The translations under genes and the position numbers were made by a program. DNA of 64,000 nucleotides from Pseudoscleropodium purum (lineage: Eukaryota > Streptophyta > Bryopsida > Hypnales > Brachytheciaceae), in contig OZ017801.1 of NCBI GenBank assembly GCA_963969395.1, forward strand, positions 14,823,611 through 14,887,610, in the 5' to 3' direction. Below the pieces are notes generated by a model that was given only the letters and a program-made list of their open reading frames with translations, did not search any database and was not told the origin of the DNA. Positions within the stretch are counted from its first letter, which is position 1. Every line of letters begins with the position of its first letter. Below, piece after piece: positions 48,130-58,699 of this stretch.

Positions 48130-51100
48130 AGGCTACAAAAAAAGAATCATCTTCACGCAATGTACATTTAAGGAGGTGGATGCTTTTAGAACATATGCAT
48201 TTGTAGAACCTCCTACTTCATATTAAGTGTAGTTTTAGCATATGTCTAATTGGGCAATGGTGGCAAGATACGTTTGTTTATTCAGGTCAAGGAATATAGA
48301 AATAATGAAGATTCAAGACTACACTATTTTTTGCTAATTTTTCATCAAGTTTGGAGATAGTGGAATTTAAGGAAGTGTAGTGATTATAGTCCAACTTGTC
48401 CTTGATGTATGTATAGGTGAACTTATTTCCAAGAAACACAAAACTAAAAATACTGGTTTTAACAACATCATTACTAGGTGTCAATGTATTATTAGTCACA
48501 AAATAATAAAATTGCAATTTAGACCATTGACAATATATTCCCTTCATTCATAAAAATAGGCCTCACTCTTACTATAGCTTGTGCAAATGGGGCCTCAAAA
48601 GGAAACAAGTTGTATCCCTTTACTACACCATGAATTGTTATTGGAGGAATGAAAAATTTTCTACTAATGAATTGGTGCCAATTTGGGATTTTTGTTGCTT
48701 GTTGTTTAGTATTATGAGTGGTTGGGGATTGAGTTAAATTTGGAATTAGACAATATTTCAATGTAAATAAATAATGTGGAATTCATGAGTGGTGGGACAC
48801 TTTTTGCCATCCTAGCTAGCAAATTAAGCTTATGTTGTTCAAGTTAAAGGTTTGCATGCCTTCATTTTTGGACTTCATTTGTATCATTGATGGACAATTT
48901 TTTTGACATTTAATGGCAGTATCTATGGCCTTCTACAACATCCTATTGTTGCAAGCTTTAGAAAAATATATTTAATTTAGTTTTAATCTTTAAATGTTCA
49001 AACAATGTTTTTTGGTAGTATAATGATTTTAGATAGCTAATTATAAATGGAATTTTTTTCTTAAAAAAAAATTTTAGACATGTACCCAAAGAATAGCTTT
49101 AAGGCACACCAATTTTCATAACTTTTGATAACATGGTTAAAATGTTATTGCATGATATGTAATTCTCATTGTTTGGCAAGCAATTTAGGCAACTCAAAAA
49201 AATCACATTTTTAAGAAAGAAAAATTTGAAATTGATCTTCTAGATTTATATATAAATAAAAATCTTTGAATCATTCTAACTTCTTTTATGAAATGAAAGA
49301 TATGAGGAGTTTTAATTTGTGAATAGTTATGGAATCTCTACTCTAAAATGAATTTTGAAGTCCTTTATTTAAAAACATTGGGTATAGATTGTTAATTAAA
49401 ACACTATAACCATGGGAATTGGCGCTATTCAATTCCATAATTTAATTTTTAACAATTTAGTATTTTGAATTATTTTCTACTTTTATTTCTACTTATTATT
49501 TTTTCTAAGCATGAATATGAAATATTTTTTGATTGAAATCTTTTATATGTATTTTCAATTTATTTCTTCAACATATTATGGAAAGTAACTCAAGTTGTAG
49601 GATCTACACATTTTTGTGTAAAAAGTTTGAAAGATGAAATCCAACCATTTGGGAAGAGTTGAAAATATTTATTTGTGAAATTCAAGCCATTTGATCTTGC
49701 AATTGGCAAGGTTTCTTATTTTCAGATTTTAGAAGGGTGTACTCTAATAAGGTAAAAAAAAGGATCCTACAATTGGATTGGTTAATGAATACATATAAAT
49801 TGGTTTAAGTACTTTGAAGTAGTTTTGAACCTAAAAACATCAAATACCTTTAGAGATAAAGTCTGAAAATTATGAATTAAATTGTGATGAATGTGTCTTC
49901 CTTTCTTCTTTATCTAAATTTTTTTTCTAGAAAATGCTTTGATCCATATAGAAGATATCCTAAACCAATATGCTCTTTAATGGGCATTTTTTATACCTCC
50001 CACTTTAGCTAAAAATTATTCCACAATAAGTGATAAAAAGAAAAGGTAATTAGAGTTTGCCAAAGAAGCTCTTTGGATGCATGGGAAAAAGATTCAAGTC
50101 TAACTTTGTCTAGAATTGGTTCCCTTCTAATTTTGAAGTCAATTCTACAGACTTTAGTCCATTTTTCTCTAAAGTGGATACTCTCCAAACTACTATTTTT
50201 TACTATTGTGCTTATTTGCCATATTAGAGTAGTCAAATTTCCATGTAGTTTTTTAATTGGCAAGCAAAAAGAGGTTCCAATGTACTAAAGAATATGGTAT
50301 TTGGATATTGTACACGAAAATTACAAAGGGTCAAAGTTTTTTTGAGTAGAAGTTCTACAATTGTTTCTTCAACATAAGTACATATTAATTGTAGAGATTA
50401 ACATTGAGTAATGATGGTAGTTTTAGGCAAGGTGCAATTTGAAATGTACTTTCTTTAAGTTGGGGCTTTGGGATTTATAGGTGACTATGTTCTCTGCAAG
50501 AACCCAAGCATATAAGGTATCCTCACCCTTTTGCAACACTAGTCATTTTCTACTAGCTAGAGTAGACTTCTTTAGAACCTTTCATTGATCCAAATATGTT
50601 GCTCATTGATCCAAATACTGATGATTAACTTTAGCTCAAATTCAACATTAGTTTTCAAAAGAAACCAATGGGAGTTGAAGAGTTATTTGAAGCAACTAGC
50701 AAGAGTTGAAGCATTTTGTATAGTTTCAAGGTCGTCTAACGACATGTAGTCTATTGTCAATAGTAGGTGTTCCCATGACCTCAACTTTGAAAATATGTAG
50801 TACATTCACACAAATTAAAAAAAGTCTAAAATCACTTATAATTCTTTTTTCTTTCATTTGCTAACATTCTAATTCGAAATTTTTCTTGAATTGTATTTAA
50901 AATTGCACATTTGAAAAAAATGTTTATTTTAGGTGTGGATACCTTATTACCCCATGCATTAGAATTTTACAAAGTTGTCAAGCCCCATGACCAATCTCAA
51001 CTCCTGTAAACTCTAGTGCATCTAAAGAAGACAACTTTATTCATTATTAAAAAATGACCATGTCAATTTTTATTCAAACAAATTAACCCTTGAACAACAT

Positions 51101-51790
51101 CTCTTAGCTTTGTAGTAAACCCAAGGAGGAAGATAAAATCTCCTTGAAGCAAGGCAAGGATCTTGCTCTTTATCCAAGGTTTGCATGGTATAAAATCGAC
51201 CAATGAATTGAGCTTTTACTTTGAAGCCTAAATGTAGCGCTTGACAAACCTTATTCATTATAGAAGAAGCTCCATTAGGTTGAAAATTTCTAAAACTACT
51301 TTTTCTCAAAGATTCACTTGAAATCAAGTCTAAAGGGCTTAGCATGTTATTTAAGGGTTAATGTGATTGACAAAATGCATAAAAGACTAAATACTTCTGA
51401 ATTCATTTTTTATTTTGCATGTGAAGGAAATTCAACCTAGCCTTTGAAGCACAAGCTTCGATGAATAAGAACTAGGATGTCACTTAAGAAAGTTAGTGAA
51501 CCCTCATTCATTATGGTAATGGAATTTTAATGAAATTAGCTCAATTCAATAATAATAAACATGATGATATTTGAAAAAAAAAAGAAATAAAATAATTTAG
51601 GTATCAAAGAGGGGGGGGGGGGGGGGGGAGGATAGAATCTAAGCTTAGCAATATACAATGATTATAATATCTCATTGTAATTTACATATATATGGGCACA
51701 AAAAATAAATGTAAATTTCGAAATGGCATATGGAATACTGCCAATTTAATGGAATTATATTAAATTAACATATGTTTTCAATAATTAAAT
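48130..51790. other. AT-rich DNA with repeat R2 and scraps
   Basis: 49090-49500 is a direct-repeat copy of 39290-39740. The minus-strand frames at 48761-48519, 50263-50009 and 51345-51070 have fairly balanced composition (for example KVRLESFSHASKELLWQTL) and may be remnants of one decayed minus-strand gene or element. None carries a recognised domain. A 19-20 nt G-run lies at about 51609-51628. Confidence 0.3.
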
Positions 51791-51799
51791 GTAACAAGT

Positions 51800-53479
51800 C
51801 AGTGATATTCTTAAAAAAAAAAATTTATGTGAATTCTCTTAAAATTTTATTTTTAGCATAAAAATCTAATTTTAAAATAATAATGTATTGAATTCTTTTA
51901 TTTTAAAGTTTGTTCAAGGTATTCATTTCAAATATTAGTTTTATAGCATTAGGGTTTCTTAAAAGTTGAGCCTCAAACACATTGTATCCTAAAAAAAGAT
52001 CACACTAAAAATTCCTTTAAAAAAATTTAGTGTAGATTTTGAAAAGTCATAATTTAATAATGATTTCAAAAAATACTTGTTGATTTTGCTACACTTTCAT
52101 GTTGCCTATTGGGAATACTAAGAAATTTTGTAATATAATTATTATTTTTTAAATATCTAAAATTAAAAAAATACTAATACTAGTGTATTCCTATAAATTC
52201 AAATCTAATAAAAATATTCTCTAAGAGATATGTATGAAATAGGAAAACTATAAATTAAAAAAAAAAATCATATTTATATATGTGCATTTTTAAGAAATTC
52301 CAAAAGAAAATTGTCATTTTTGCCAACGGTAAGAGGATTTCTAATCAACAAATTATATCTTGAAAGAAAAATTCTATGAATTTCTTGCTAATTCAAATGA
52401 AGCATACTTTGAATACATGTACAAGGTGGAAATATTCTATTTGTAGTGAACAATTTTGCCTAATGGTGTGAATTAGTTAGATGAACTCATATTCCAATTT
52501 TTAGCTTCCAACTTTTTTTTGAGACAAAAATAATTCTATTCCCTCAAGTGATAATAAAATGTGACATTCAATTGGAGTCAATTTAAAAATAGCAAATTAT
52601 TTTTGATGAATATGAAAGAATTCCCCAAGGTGTAGAATAGTTTGACTAATGTACCTTCAATTGATTATGAATCTTGGATCTTTTAAAGGTATAACACAAA
52701 ACTTATGACCAAAAAAATATTAACTCGCAATGTATTCTTGCAATTGCCTTTAATCCTATTTTTTTCATGACTAAAATTTTTAATTTGACATGTGAAAAGA
52801 GTATTGACAACTTAACTTTCAAATTTAAAAAGCCTTGTAATCAAATGTTATTATCTTTCAATCCATATAAAATATTGCTATAAGTATTTTCTTTTCCTAA
52901 GAGCAGATATATACATAAGTTAAACAATACATCTAATTATATCCTTATGCACTCAAACAAATATTTTTTTTGTTGGTGCCTCACTTTGGACAACATTTTT
53001 GGGTGGAAAAAAAATTTCATTTTTTTTTTCTTTTAAAAGAATAGGTTGTTTTTCAATATTTATATTCAAAACTAAAATCATTGTAGACGGGCTAATAAAA
53101 ATTATAAGAGAAATGGTACAAAGTATTTAGAATTTGCCTAATGTTGAAAAACTTACTGTTTGGAAAATGTGTTGGTGTTTTTATTACTAGATTTTATTCA
53201 TTTTTTCACAAATTGATAGAAACCACAATGAGTTTGACAAAAAAATTCAAATGCTAAAGAGAGAAATTATTGTATTTTTGGTGAATTTTTTAAGTTATAT
53301 CTTCAAAATTCATTTGAAGAGAATTAAAAAATAGTCTTATAATTTGAACCCTACGGATACTTTCTACTTTTTGTGCTTGACATTATTTTTGTTGATTCAA
53401 ACTTCAAAAAAAGTTATAGAACTTATATTTCGTAACACATTTGTGTTTTATCCAAATCCCTTGGGCTTTTAGGGGTTAA
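51800..53479. mobile_element. TTAA/CCCCTAAA-family element P3, enlarged copy
   Basis: The right end is CCCTTGGGCTTTTAGGGG-TTAA (TTAA at 53476-53479). Internal stretches at about 51880-52070 and 52840-52880 match P2 (for example GAGCCTCAAACACATT and AGTGTAGATTTTGAAAAG). The body is about 1 kb longer than P1/P2, and the left terminus was not found. The coordinates are therefore approximate. Confidence 0.35.
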
Positions 53480-53567
53480 GGTTGTTTACAATTAAATTAT
53501 TTCTTATAAAACTTATTGAAACTTCAACTTTTTCTTTAGAGCAAACTCAAACCAAGAAGCTCAAAAC

Positions 53568-53712
53568 AGGGTTGACACGACGTCCGGACGCGGACGCTGT
53601 GTCCGCAGCGTCCGCCGGGACCGCCCCGTCCGCCCCGCCCGTCTGCCCCGTCCGCCCAGACGGCCCTATTTCCCCCGACCGCCCTACCCAAACTGCCCCG
53701 CGGTCACTCCTT
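53568..53712. mobile_element. Lone GTCCG-rich terminus M4
   Basis: It starts AGGGTTGACACGACGTCCGG and is nearly the same as the right arm of M3 read inward (GACGTCCGGACGCGGACGCT occurs in both). It runs for about 140 bp of GTCCG/CGCCC-rich sequence and then passes abruptly into AT-rich DNA. No matching TGTCAACCCTG end was found downstream in the window. It is therefore either a truncated MITE or the left end of a long element whose right end is lost or beyond 64 kb. Confidence 0.5.
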
Positions 53713-53884
53713 TAATCTTTAAACAATTAAATGTTAAATGAAGTGCAATGGTTCGCGATTTGTTATTAAAACAATGTCTCTCATAAGTTGAAAGATTATA
53801 AAGTTTGACCACGAGTCCATGATAGTCTTGAAAGTATGAAAAAATTCCAATTCATTTTCAAAAGGCAAACTAAAAACATTTGTG

Positions 53885-53920
53885 ACTTCAAATATATATA
53901 TATATATATATATATACTAT
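53885..53920. repeat. (TA)n microsatellite
   Basis: About 15 TA units. Confidence 0.85.
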
Positions 53921-54121
53921 TTAAAAAATCAAGATCAACACAAATACAAACATAATCAATATAGGCAAAATGTATTCAATTTAATGTAGAATACCATACA
54001 TTGTGCACATTTGGCTAATTGCACATATAATTTTTTTCATTCCAACTCTATATTTCTAAACTAATTTTTAATGCCTATATAACCTATTCAAGTATTCAAC
54101 TACTACTTCTGCACTACCAAT

Positions 54122-55618
54122 CTAATATAAATGGCGGAAATGTTCATTTGGCATCGGCCAACGATATGTATTAGAAAATCGCGTAATCACATGGGCCAAA
54201 CTAGTATTTTCATAGTTAGTCTTCGAAGAAATGCTCTTCAAGTAAGCATAAAACACTTTTGCAAAGTCATGAAAGGCAAATTGTGTCGCACTAGGTGTTT
54301 TAAGTAGCACGTTGAAATACGCCTCTGACATGTTGTTTCCATTCATCTGCCGAGCAATTTTTCGAACGGCATACTCTTCCGACTTACGTGAATACATCAG
54401 AATGACTTCCACATCTGCACCTGCTTTATACAAATATGCAATACGTGGATCCACCCATCATCTCCTTTGCAAAGTTTGTTTCATCTCATCTGCTGATGTG
54501 AATGTGTACAAAGACTTCATTGGCTGAGAAGCTAAGGTGGTCATGCCCCAATCGCAAACTCCAATGTACACACGTGACTCATCCTCTAGAAAATGTAACT
54601 AGATGTTGTCCGGAGAAAGATCATTGTGCAAATGTCTAACAAGATGCATTGCATACATTATATGCATAAACGCCCATGTCAACTCCGTGCGCTTCTTCCG
54701 ATATCGCCCTAAACGGTGAGTTTTTACAACCTCCTCTTCGGTTGGATTTGTATACATCAAACGGATTTGAATGTTGTCTGGATAGTCCTTATTCATATTC
54801 AACATTTGTCGAAGAGTTCCACCATTCCACCAATACGCATAACCTTCACACGTCGTTCCGTGCACTGCAGCAAACCGTATCACACCCGCGTGTGGAATTC
54901 GAACAGCCATTGATTCGTTTTGATGTTCTAACTTTGCAAGATCGGGTCGAGTTTGGTGGTGAATGGATTTCTTTGCCGCAAACTCCCAATAAGGAAGTAT
55001 TCCTGGACATCCTTCAATACGAACCTTTCGAATCATTGCATATCCACCTCTCATCGTTCTATCATCAACAGCAATCACGCATGCTGTATCTAGAAGTGCT
55101 ATGAGGTGCCGTTTGGTCCTTTCCGCTTCAGCAACTCCATCATTGCTTTTCCACCAACCAATTGAACCAACTCGATTGTGCTTTTTGGCGAATGGAGCAC
55201 ATCGCCCTCTAAACAAGTCCACTTTCAGAATCACTTCTTCAAACTGGGCGTCATTGGGTCGATATTCTTTGCCATACTTAACCAAAATGACTTTGGAATT
55301 TCACAAAGCGTCATGAACCTTGTTCTCCAAACATTTGGTGAAGTACGTTTTATGCATTTCGTCATGTCACTTCGCCACATTCAATGCATCCAACAACATC
55401 TGTGTCATGTCTATCTTGAATTTAGACACGCACTCCTCTTGATATCTGATGTACTTATTGTCTAAAGACAATGTTGTTTCCGATTCATAAAATTGAACGA
55501 TGCGCTCAATCATGAATTTCTTGCATTCTTCCGAAGGACTTTGGCGAGCTATTTCCAAGTTCGATGGTCCCTCTCCATGTTTAAGCTTCGCAACCTTCTT
55601 CTTCCCCTTCGGCATCAT
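54122..55618 (-). pseudogene. Protein-kinase-like gene, one frame with four stops
   Basis: A single minus-strand frame of 499 codons runs from ATG at 55618 (MMPKGKKKVAK) to the final stop at 54122. It is interrupted only by TGA 55367-55369, TGA 55301-55303, TAG 54599-54601 and TGA 54458-54460, with no frameshift. The C-terminal half is kinase-like: MHLVRHLHNDLSPDNI ends at the TAG and matches the catalytic loop HxDxxxxN. VYIGVCDWGM follows (about 54545-54575), matching the DFG motif with Trp for Phe. WWNGGTLRQML resembles the hinge and following helix. The N-terminal half shows no domain I know. It starts 187 bp from a GTCCG island. The gene is dead unless stops are read through. The substrate is unknown. 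Confidence 0.6.
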
Positions 55619-55804
55619 GACAAATGAAATTGATATAGATCAAATTTTTTAATTTGAAATTAAATTCACGCGCAAGTGTCCAAAAAATTGGCAACAAGGG
55701 GGCCCCAATAAACCACTCTTGCCTTGCCTCGGAAAGGAGCCAATGGAGGATGAACCACCAAGCTCTCCGCTCCACCTTGCATTCACAAGGGGCAAAGCAA
55801 AATT

Positions 55805-56365
55805 GACAATGCGGACGGCCCGTCTGCCCATTTTATTGGGGCGCGGACGGCCCCAAACCGTCCGCCCGATCGGACGGGCCGGGGGTGGCGGATGCATTGG
55901 CCACCCGCCTCCCCGAAACCCTCGAGCCCCGTCCGCCCGATCGGACGGGTAGCGGCGGATGGCCCGTCTGCCCGATCGAACAGCCCCAAACCGTCCGCTT
56001 GATCGGACGGGCCGCGGCTGGCGGACGCATCAGCCATCCGCCTCCCCGAAACCCTATAGCCGCGGCTGGCGGACGCATTAGCCGTTCGCCTCCCCAAAAC
56101 CCTACAATCGCGTCCGCCTGATCGGACGGCCACGGGCGGACAAATCTGCTGTCCGCCCCATCGAACGGCCCCAAACCGTCCGCTTGATCGGACGGGCCGC
56201 AGCTGGCGGACGCATCAGCCGTCCGCCTCCCCGAAACCCTACAGCCGTGTCCGCCCGATCGGACTGCCACAGGCGGATAGATCTGGCGTCCGCCCCATCG
56301 GACGGCCCCAAACCGTCCGCCCGATCGGACGGGCACGGGCGGACAAATCAAGCGTCCGCCCGATC
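55805..56365. repeat. GTCCG/CGGAC CpG island upstream of the kinase-like gene
   Basis: This 560-bp CpG-dense block is made of direct and inverted GTCCG/CGGAC pentamers. Its main unit, GGCCCCAAACCGTCCGCCCG followed by ATCGGACGGG, recurs at about 55845, 55977, 56163 and 56300. It contains the inverted repeat CCGTCCG-n6-CGGACGG. Interleaved units read GGCGGACGCATCAGCCGTCC then GCCTCCCCGAAACCCTA. It lies immediately upstream of the minus-strand kinase-like frame and probably served as its promoter region. Long open frames inside it are a product of its lack of stop codons. Confidence 0.8.
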
Positions 56366-56369
56366 CGAT

Positions 56370-56960
56370 TTATTTTTCATATTTGAAAATAGAATCTAAA
56401 GAAGAACCACTAATTGTCTAATTTGGGCATTTCTTCATACGAATAAGAAATCATTTTAGTTTTTAGCAATCGTTGAATGAAAAATAAAAAAATTTCAAAT
56501 ATTCAAATAATTTAATCTTTCATAAATTAATTAGAAATACATTTATATCATTTACGAGTTTCTAAATGTAATAAACACACAACAATAATTTCAAAATACA
56601 CACCATGCTAGTACATATTTAACCTCGAATGCTAAATTCAAAAATAGACATAATATGGCTCTTACAAAATTACATTTCTTCTTCATATTTTTATTATTTA
56701 TCAAAGTCGCTTATAGCCATATACATCAACGCTATTATAAAATAATACAATGATGTCTTCAACAATATGCTTGCCTACATACATACTTGGTGTACACTAT
56801 TACACAACACTTTTTGAAAAAGTGAACAAAATTGTTGTTCAAAATTGTTTTATTCATTTAAAATTTTGTACTACTTGTACCAATCTAGTGCTCTATATTT
56901 GTCGTGAGAGTAAAAATGAGAAAATCGAGCAAACACATGCTCACTATATACTTGCATGTT
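56370..56960. other. AT-rich spacer
   Basis: Separates the GTCCG island from the end of the next minus-strand gene and would contain that gene's 3'UTR. No other feature seen. Confidence 0.5.
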
Positions 56961-56963
56961 TTT

Positions 56964-58226
56964 TTATTTGGAATCTGAATCGGACTCAAATTGTTGACCG
57001 CTGCCTCTTCTTTGTACTCCAATGAATGGACCACCTCTGTAGTTTCCGTGATATCCACTCGGTGCACCTCCTTGTCCATAATTTGAACCTCCAAAAGTGG
57101 GAGGAGGAACCGGAGTAGTAGGCTCTGATCCTCTTTCATTTGAAGCCCCGTAATAAGAGGTCCCATGATGCCCGTATGAATCACTTCTAGTTGATCCCGG
57201 ATAGTATTGGGCGCTTCCGTGAAGAGAGCAACTATATTGCGGGGTTACATGGCTTCCTCCACTACCTTCGGAGCCCACTTGAGTGGGCGTCATATAATAT
57301 GAACCAGATTCAGTAGACCTACCATAGTGCGTGTTGCCATAGCTACTTGTCCCACCTAAAGAGCCAATTTCAGGGGGAGTGCCATAACGAGAACCAACTG
57401 CAGTTGAACCACCATAATGCGTGGATCCATAGCTCCCTCTTCCACCTTCATATCTATTTTGAGGATCGTAACCAAAGTATGAATTACCTCTTCCTTGTTC
57501 AGATTCTCGCGTTCCATGTTCATGTCCGTAGGACCCACTATGCCTATCTTGCCGTCCACGATCTTGAAGGCTTCTGCGTGTTGCCTCTTGCATTTGTTGT
57601 TCGAATTCAATTCGTTCTCGTTCTTCTACCCGCTCGTGTCTAACTCCAAATGTGACAGGCGCTTGCATATCATCGTCATCATCGTCATCTGTCCACGCAT
57701 CTTCAGCATCTCGTAGAACAACTGAAGGTTGTTGTAGATAACCTCGATTAGACCACTCTGGCATGCAATCGCTTGCGCCCCTCCACTGTGTATCTATAAC
57801 GGCATCCGTGCGCGTATAGTTCTCGACATTGCGACCTGTAGCAGTACGCCAGTCCACGTCCTTGTGGAATACAATCTCTGCCCAAACCATTGCCATAACA
57901 TTATAATTCATTATATTTGGTTTGGCGCTTTTAATGCCAAGAACTCGATGCACTTGTGTATATCATTGTTTGAAGTGCTCACTTTGGCACATAAACATTT
58001 GTCCTTCCTAACGTGGCGCTTGGTGCTCTACACGTTCACGTCGCCAAAGTTTTTGAATGTGAGTCATTTTTACATACTTCTTGCACATTGAGCAATCCCA
58101 CACTCTTGTTGGTTCTTCTTCCCATCCCGGTTCACCCACGCACAATGGATCGACCCAAGCATCCCAATCGAACAATTGGGGTCTTCCCTTTCGACTACTT
58201 TTTTTGGATGTTCTATCTTTCGGCAT
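56964..58226 (-). pseudogene. CxxC-YVKM-domain protein with Gly/Tyr/Ser-rich tail
   Basis: One minus-strand frame from ATG 58226 (MPKDRTSKKSSRKGR) to 56964 is broken only by TAG 58008-58010 and TGA 57963-57965. The N terminus is basic. Next comes WDCSMCKKYVKMTHIQKLWR and, after the first stop, MFMCQSEHF, a possible zinc-binding CxxC..C..H set. Then IMNYNVMAMVWAEIVFHKDVDW follows. The same order of motifs occurs in the + strand gene at 61.6 kb. After these come an Asp run (DDDDDDD), an Arg/Glu/Gln coiled-coil-like stretch, and about 200 residues of low-complexity Gly/Tyr/Ser/Thr (GSYGSTHYGGS type). I do not recognise the family. A nucleic-acid-binding role is plausible from the finger-plus-GYS layout, but this is inference. 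Confidence 0.6.
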
Positions 58227-58429
58227 GATGAAGCTGAAGCAAAGAGAATGAAACAATTAGAAAGCTTAAGAACCAAAATTTTGATTTAATTAATTAATTA
58301 AAATTTTACAAGCGTGAACTTTGTGAAAATTTGTAACAATCTCACAACAATCATTCACTCAAAGCGGAAGGGGCGCACAGAGCTTCCAATGCACTGGTCC
58401 GCCCACTCCAAAAGAGAACGATTGTTCGG

Positions 58430-58672
58430 AATGAGCCGTCCGCCTCCCCATATATATATGCGGACGCCCCAAGGCGGACGTCCAGATCATGCGGACCACA
58501 TCAATCCGCGTGTCAATCGGACGGCCGTAATCGGGCGGACGGGTATCGGGGCGGACGCCGGATAGGGCGGACTGGGCGGACGGGGGACGGGGCGGACGGG
58601 GCGGTCGGGCCGGACAGGGCGGACTCCAGATCGGGCGGACGGATATCGCGGCGGACAGGGTGCACAGGGTGG
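58430..58672. repeat. GTCCG/CGGAC CpG island upstream of the CxxC-YVKM gene
   Basis: The block is dense in GGGCGGACGGG, CGGGGCGGAC and GCGGACGTCC, with a short TATATATA interruption at 58451-58460. A telo-box-like TAAACCCTAAACC follows at 58683-58695. The island ends 204 bp before the ATG at 58226, a spacing close to that of the other two island-gene pairs. The minus-strand open frame through it is not considered a gene. Confidence 0.75.
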
Positions 58673-58699
58673 ACAGCTCATCTTAAACCCTAAACCTAA

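Noticed and set aside
55833..56351. Open frames up to 172 codons inside the GTCCG islands (also at 58487-58939 and 61088-61487)
   Set aside because: They are Arg/Pro/Gly/Ala-rich readings of a stop-poor repeat, open in several frames and on both strands, without a protein-like core.
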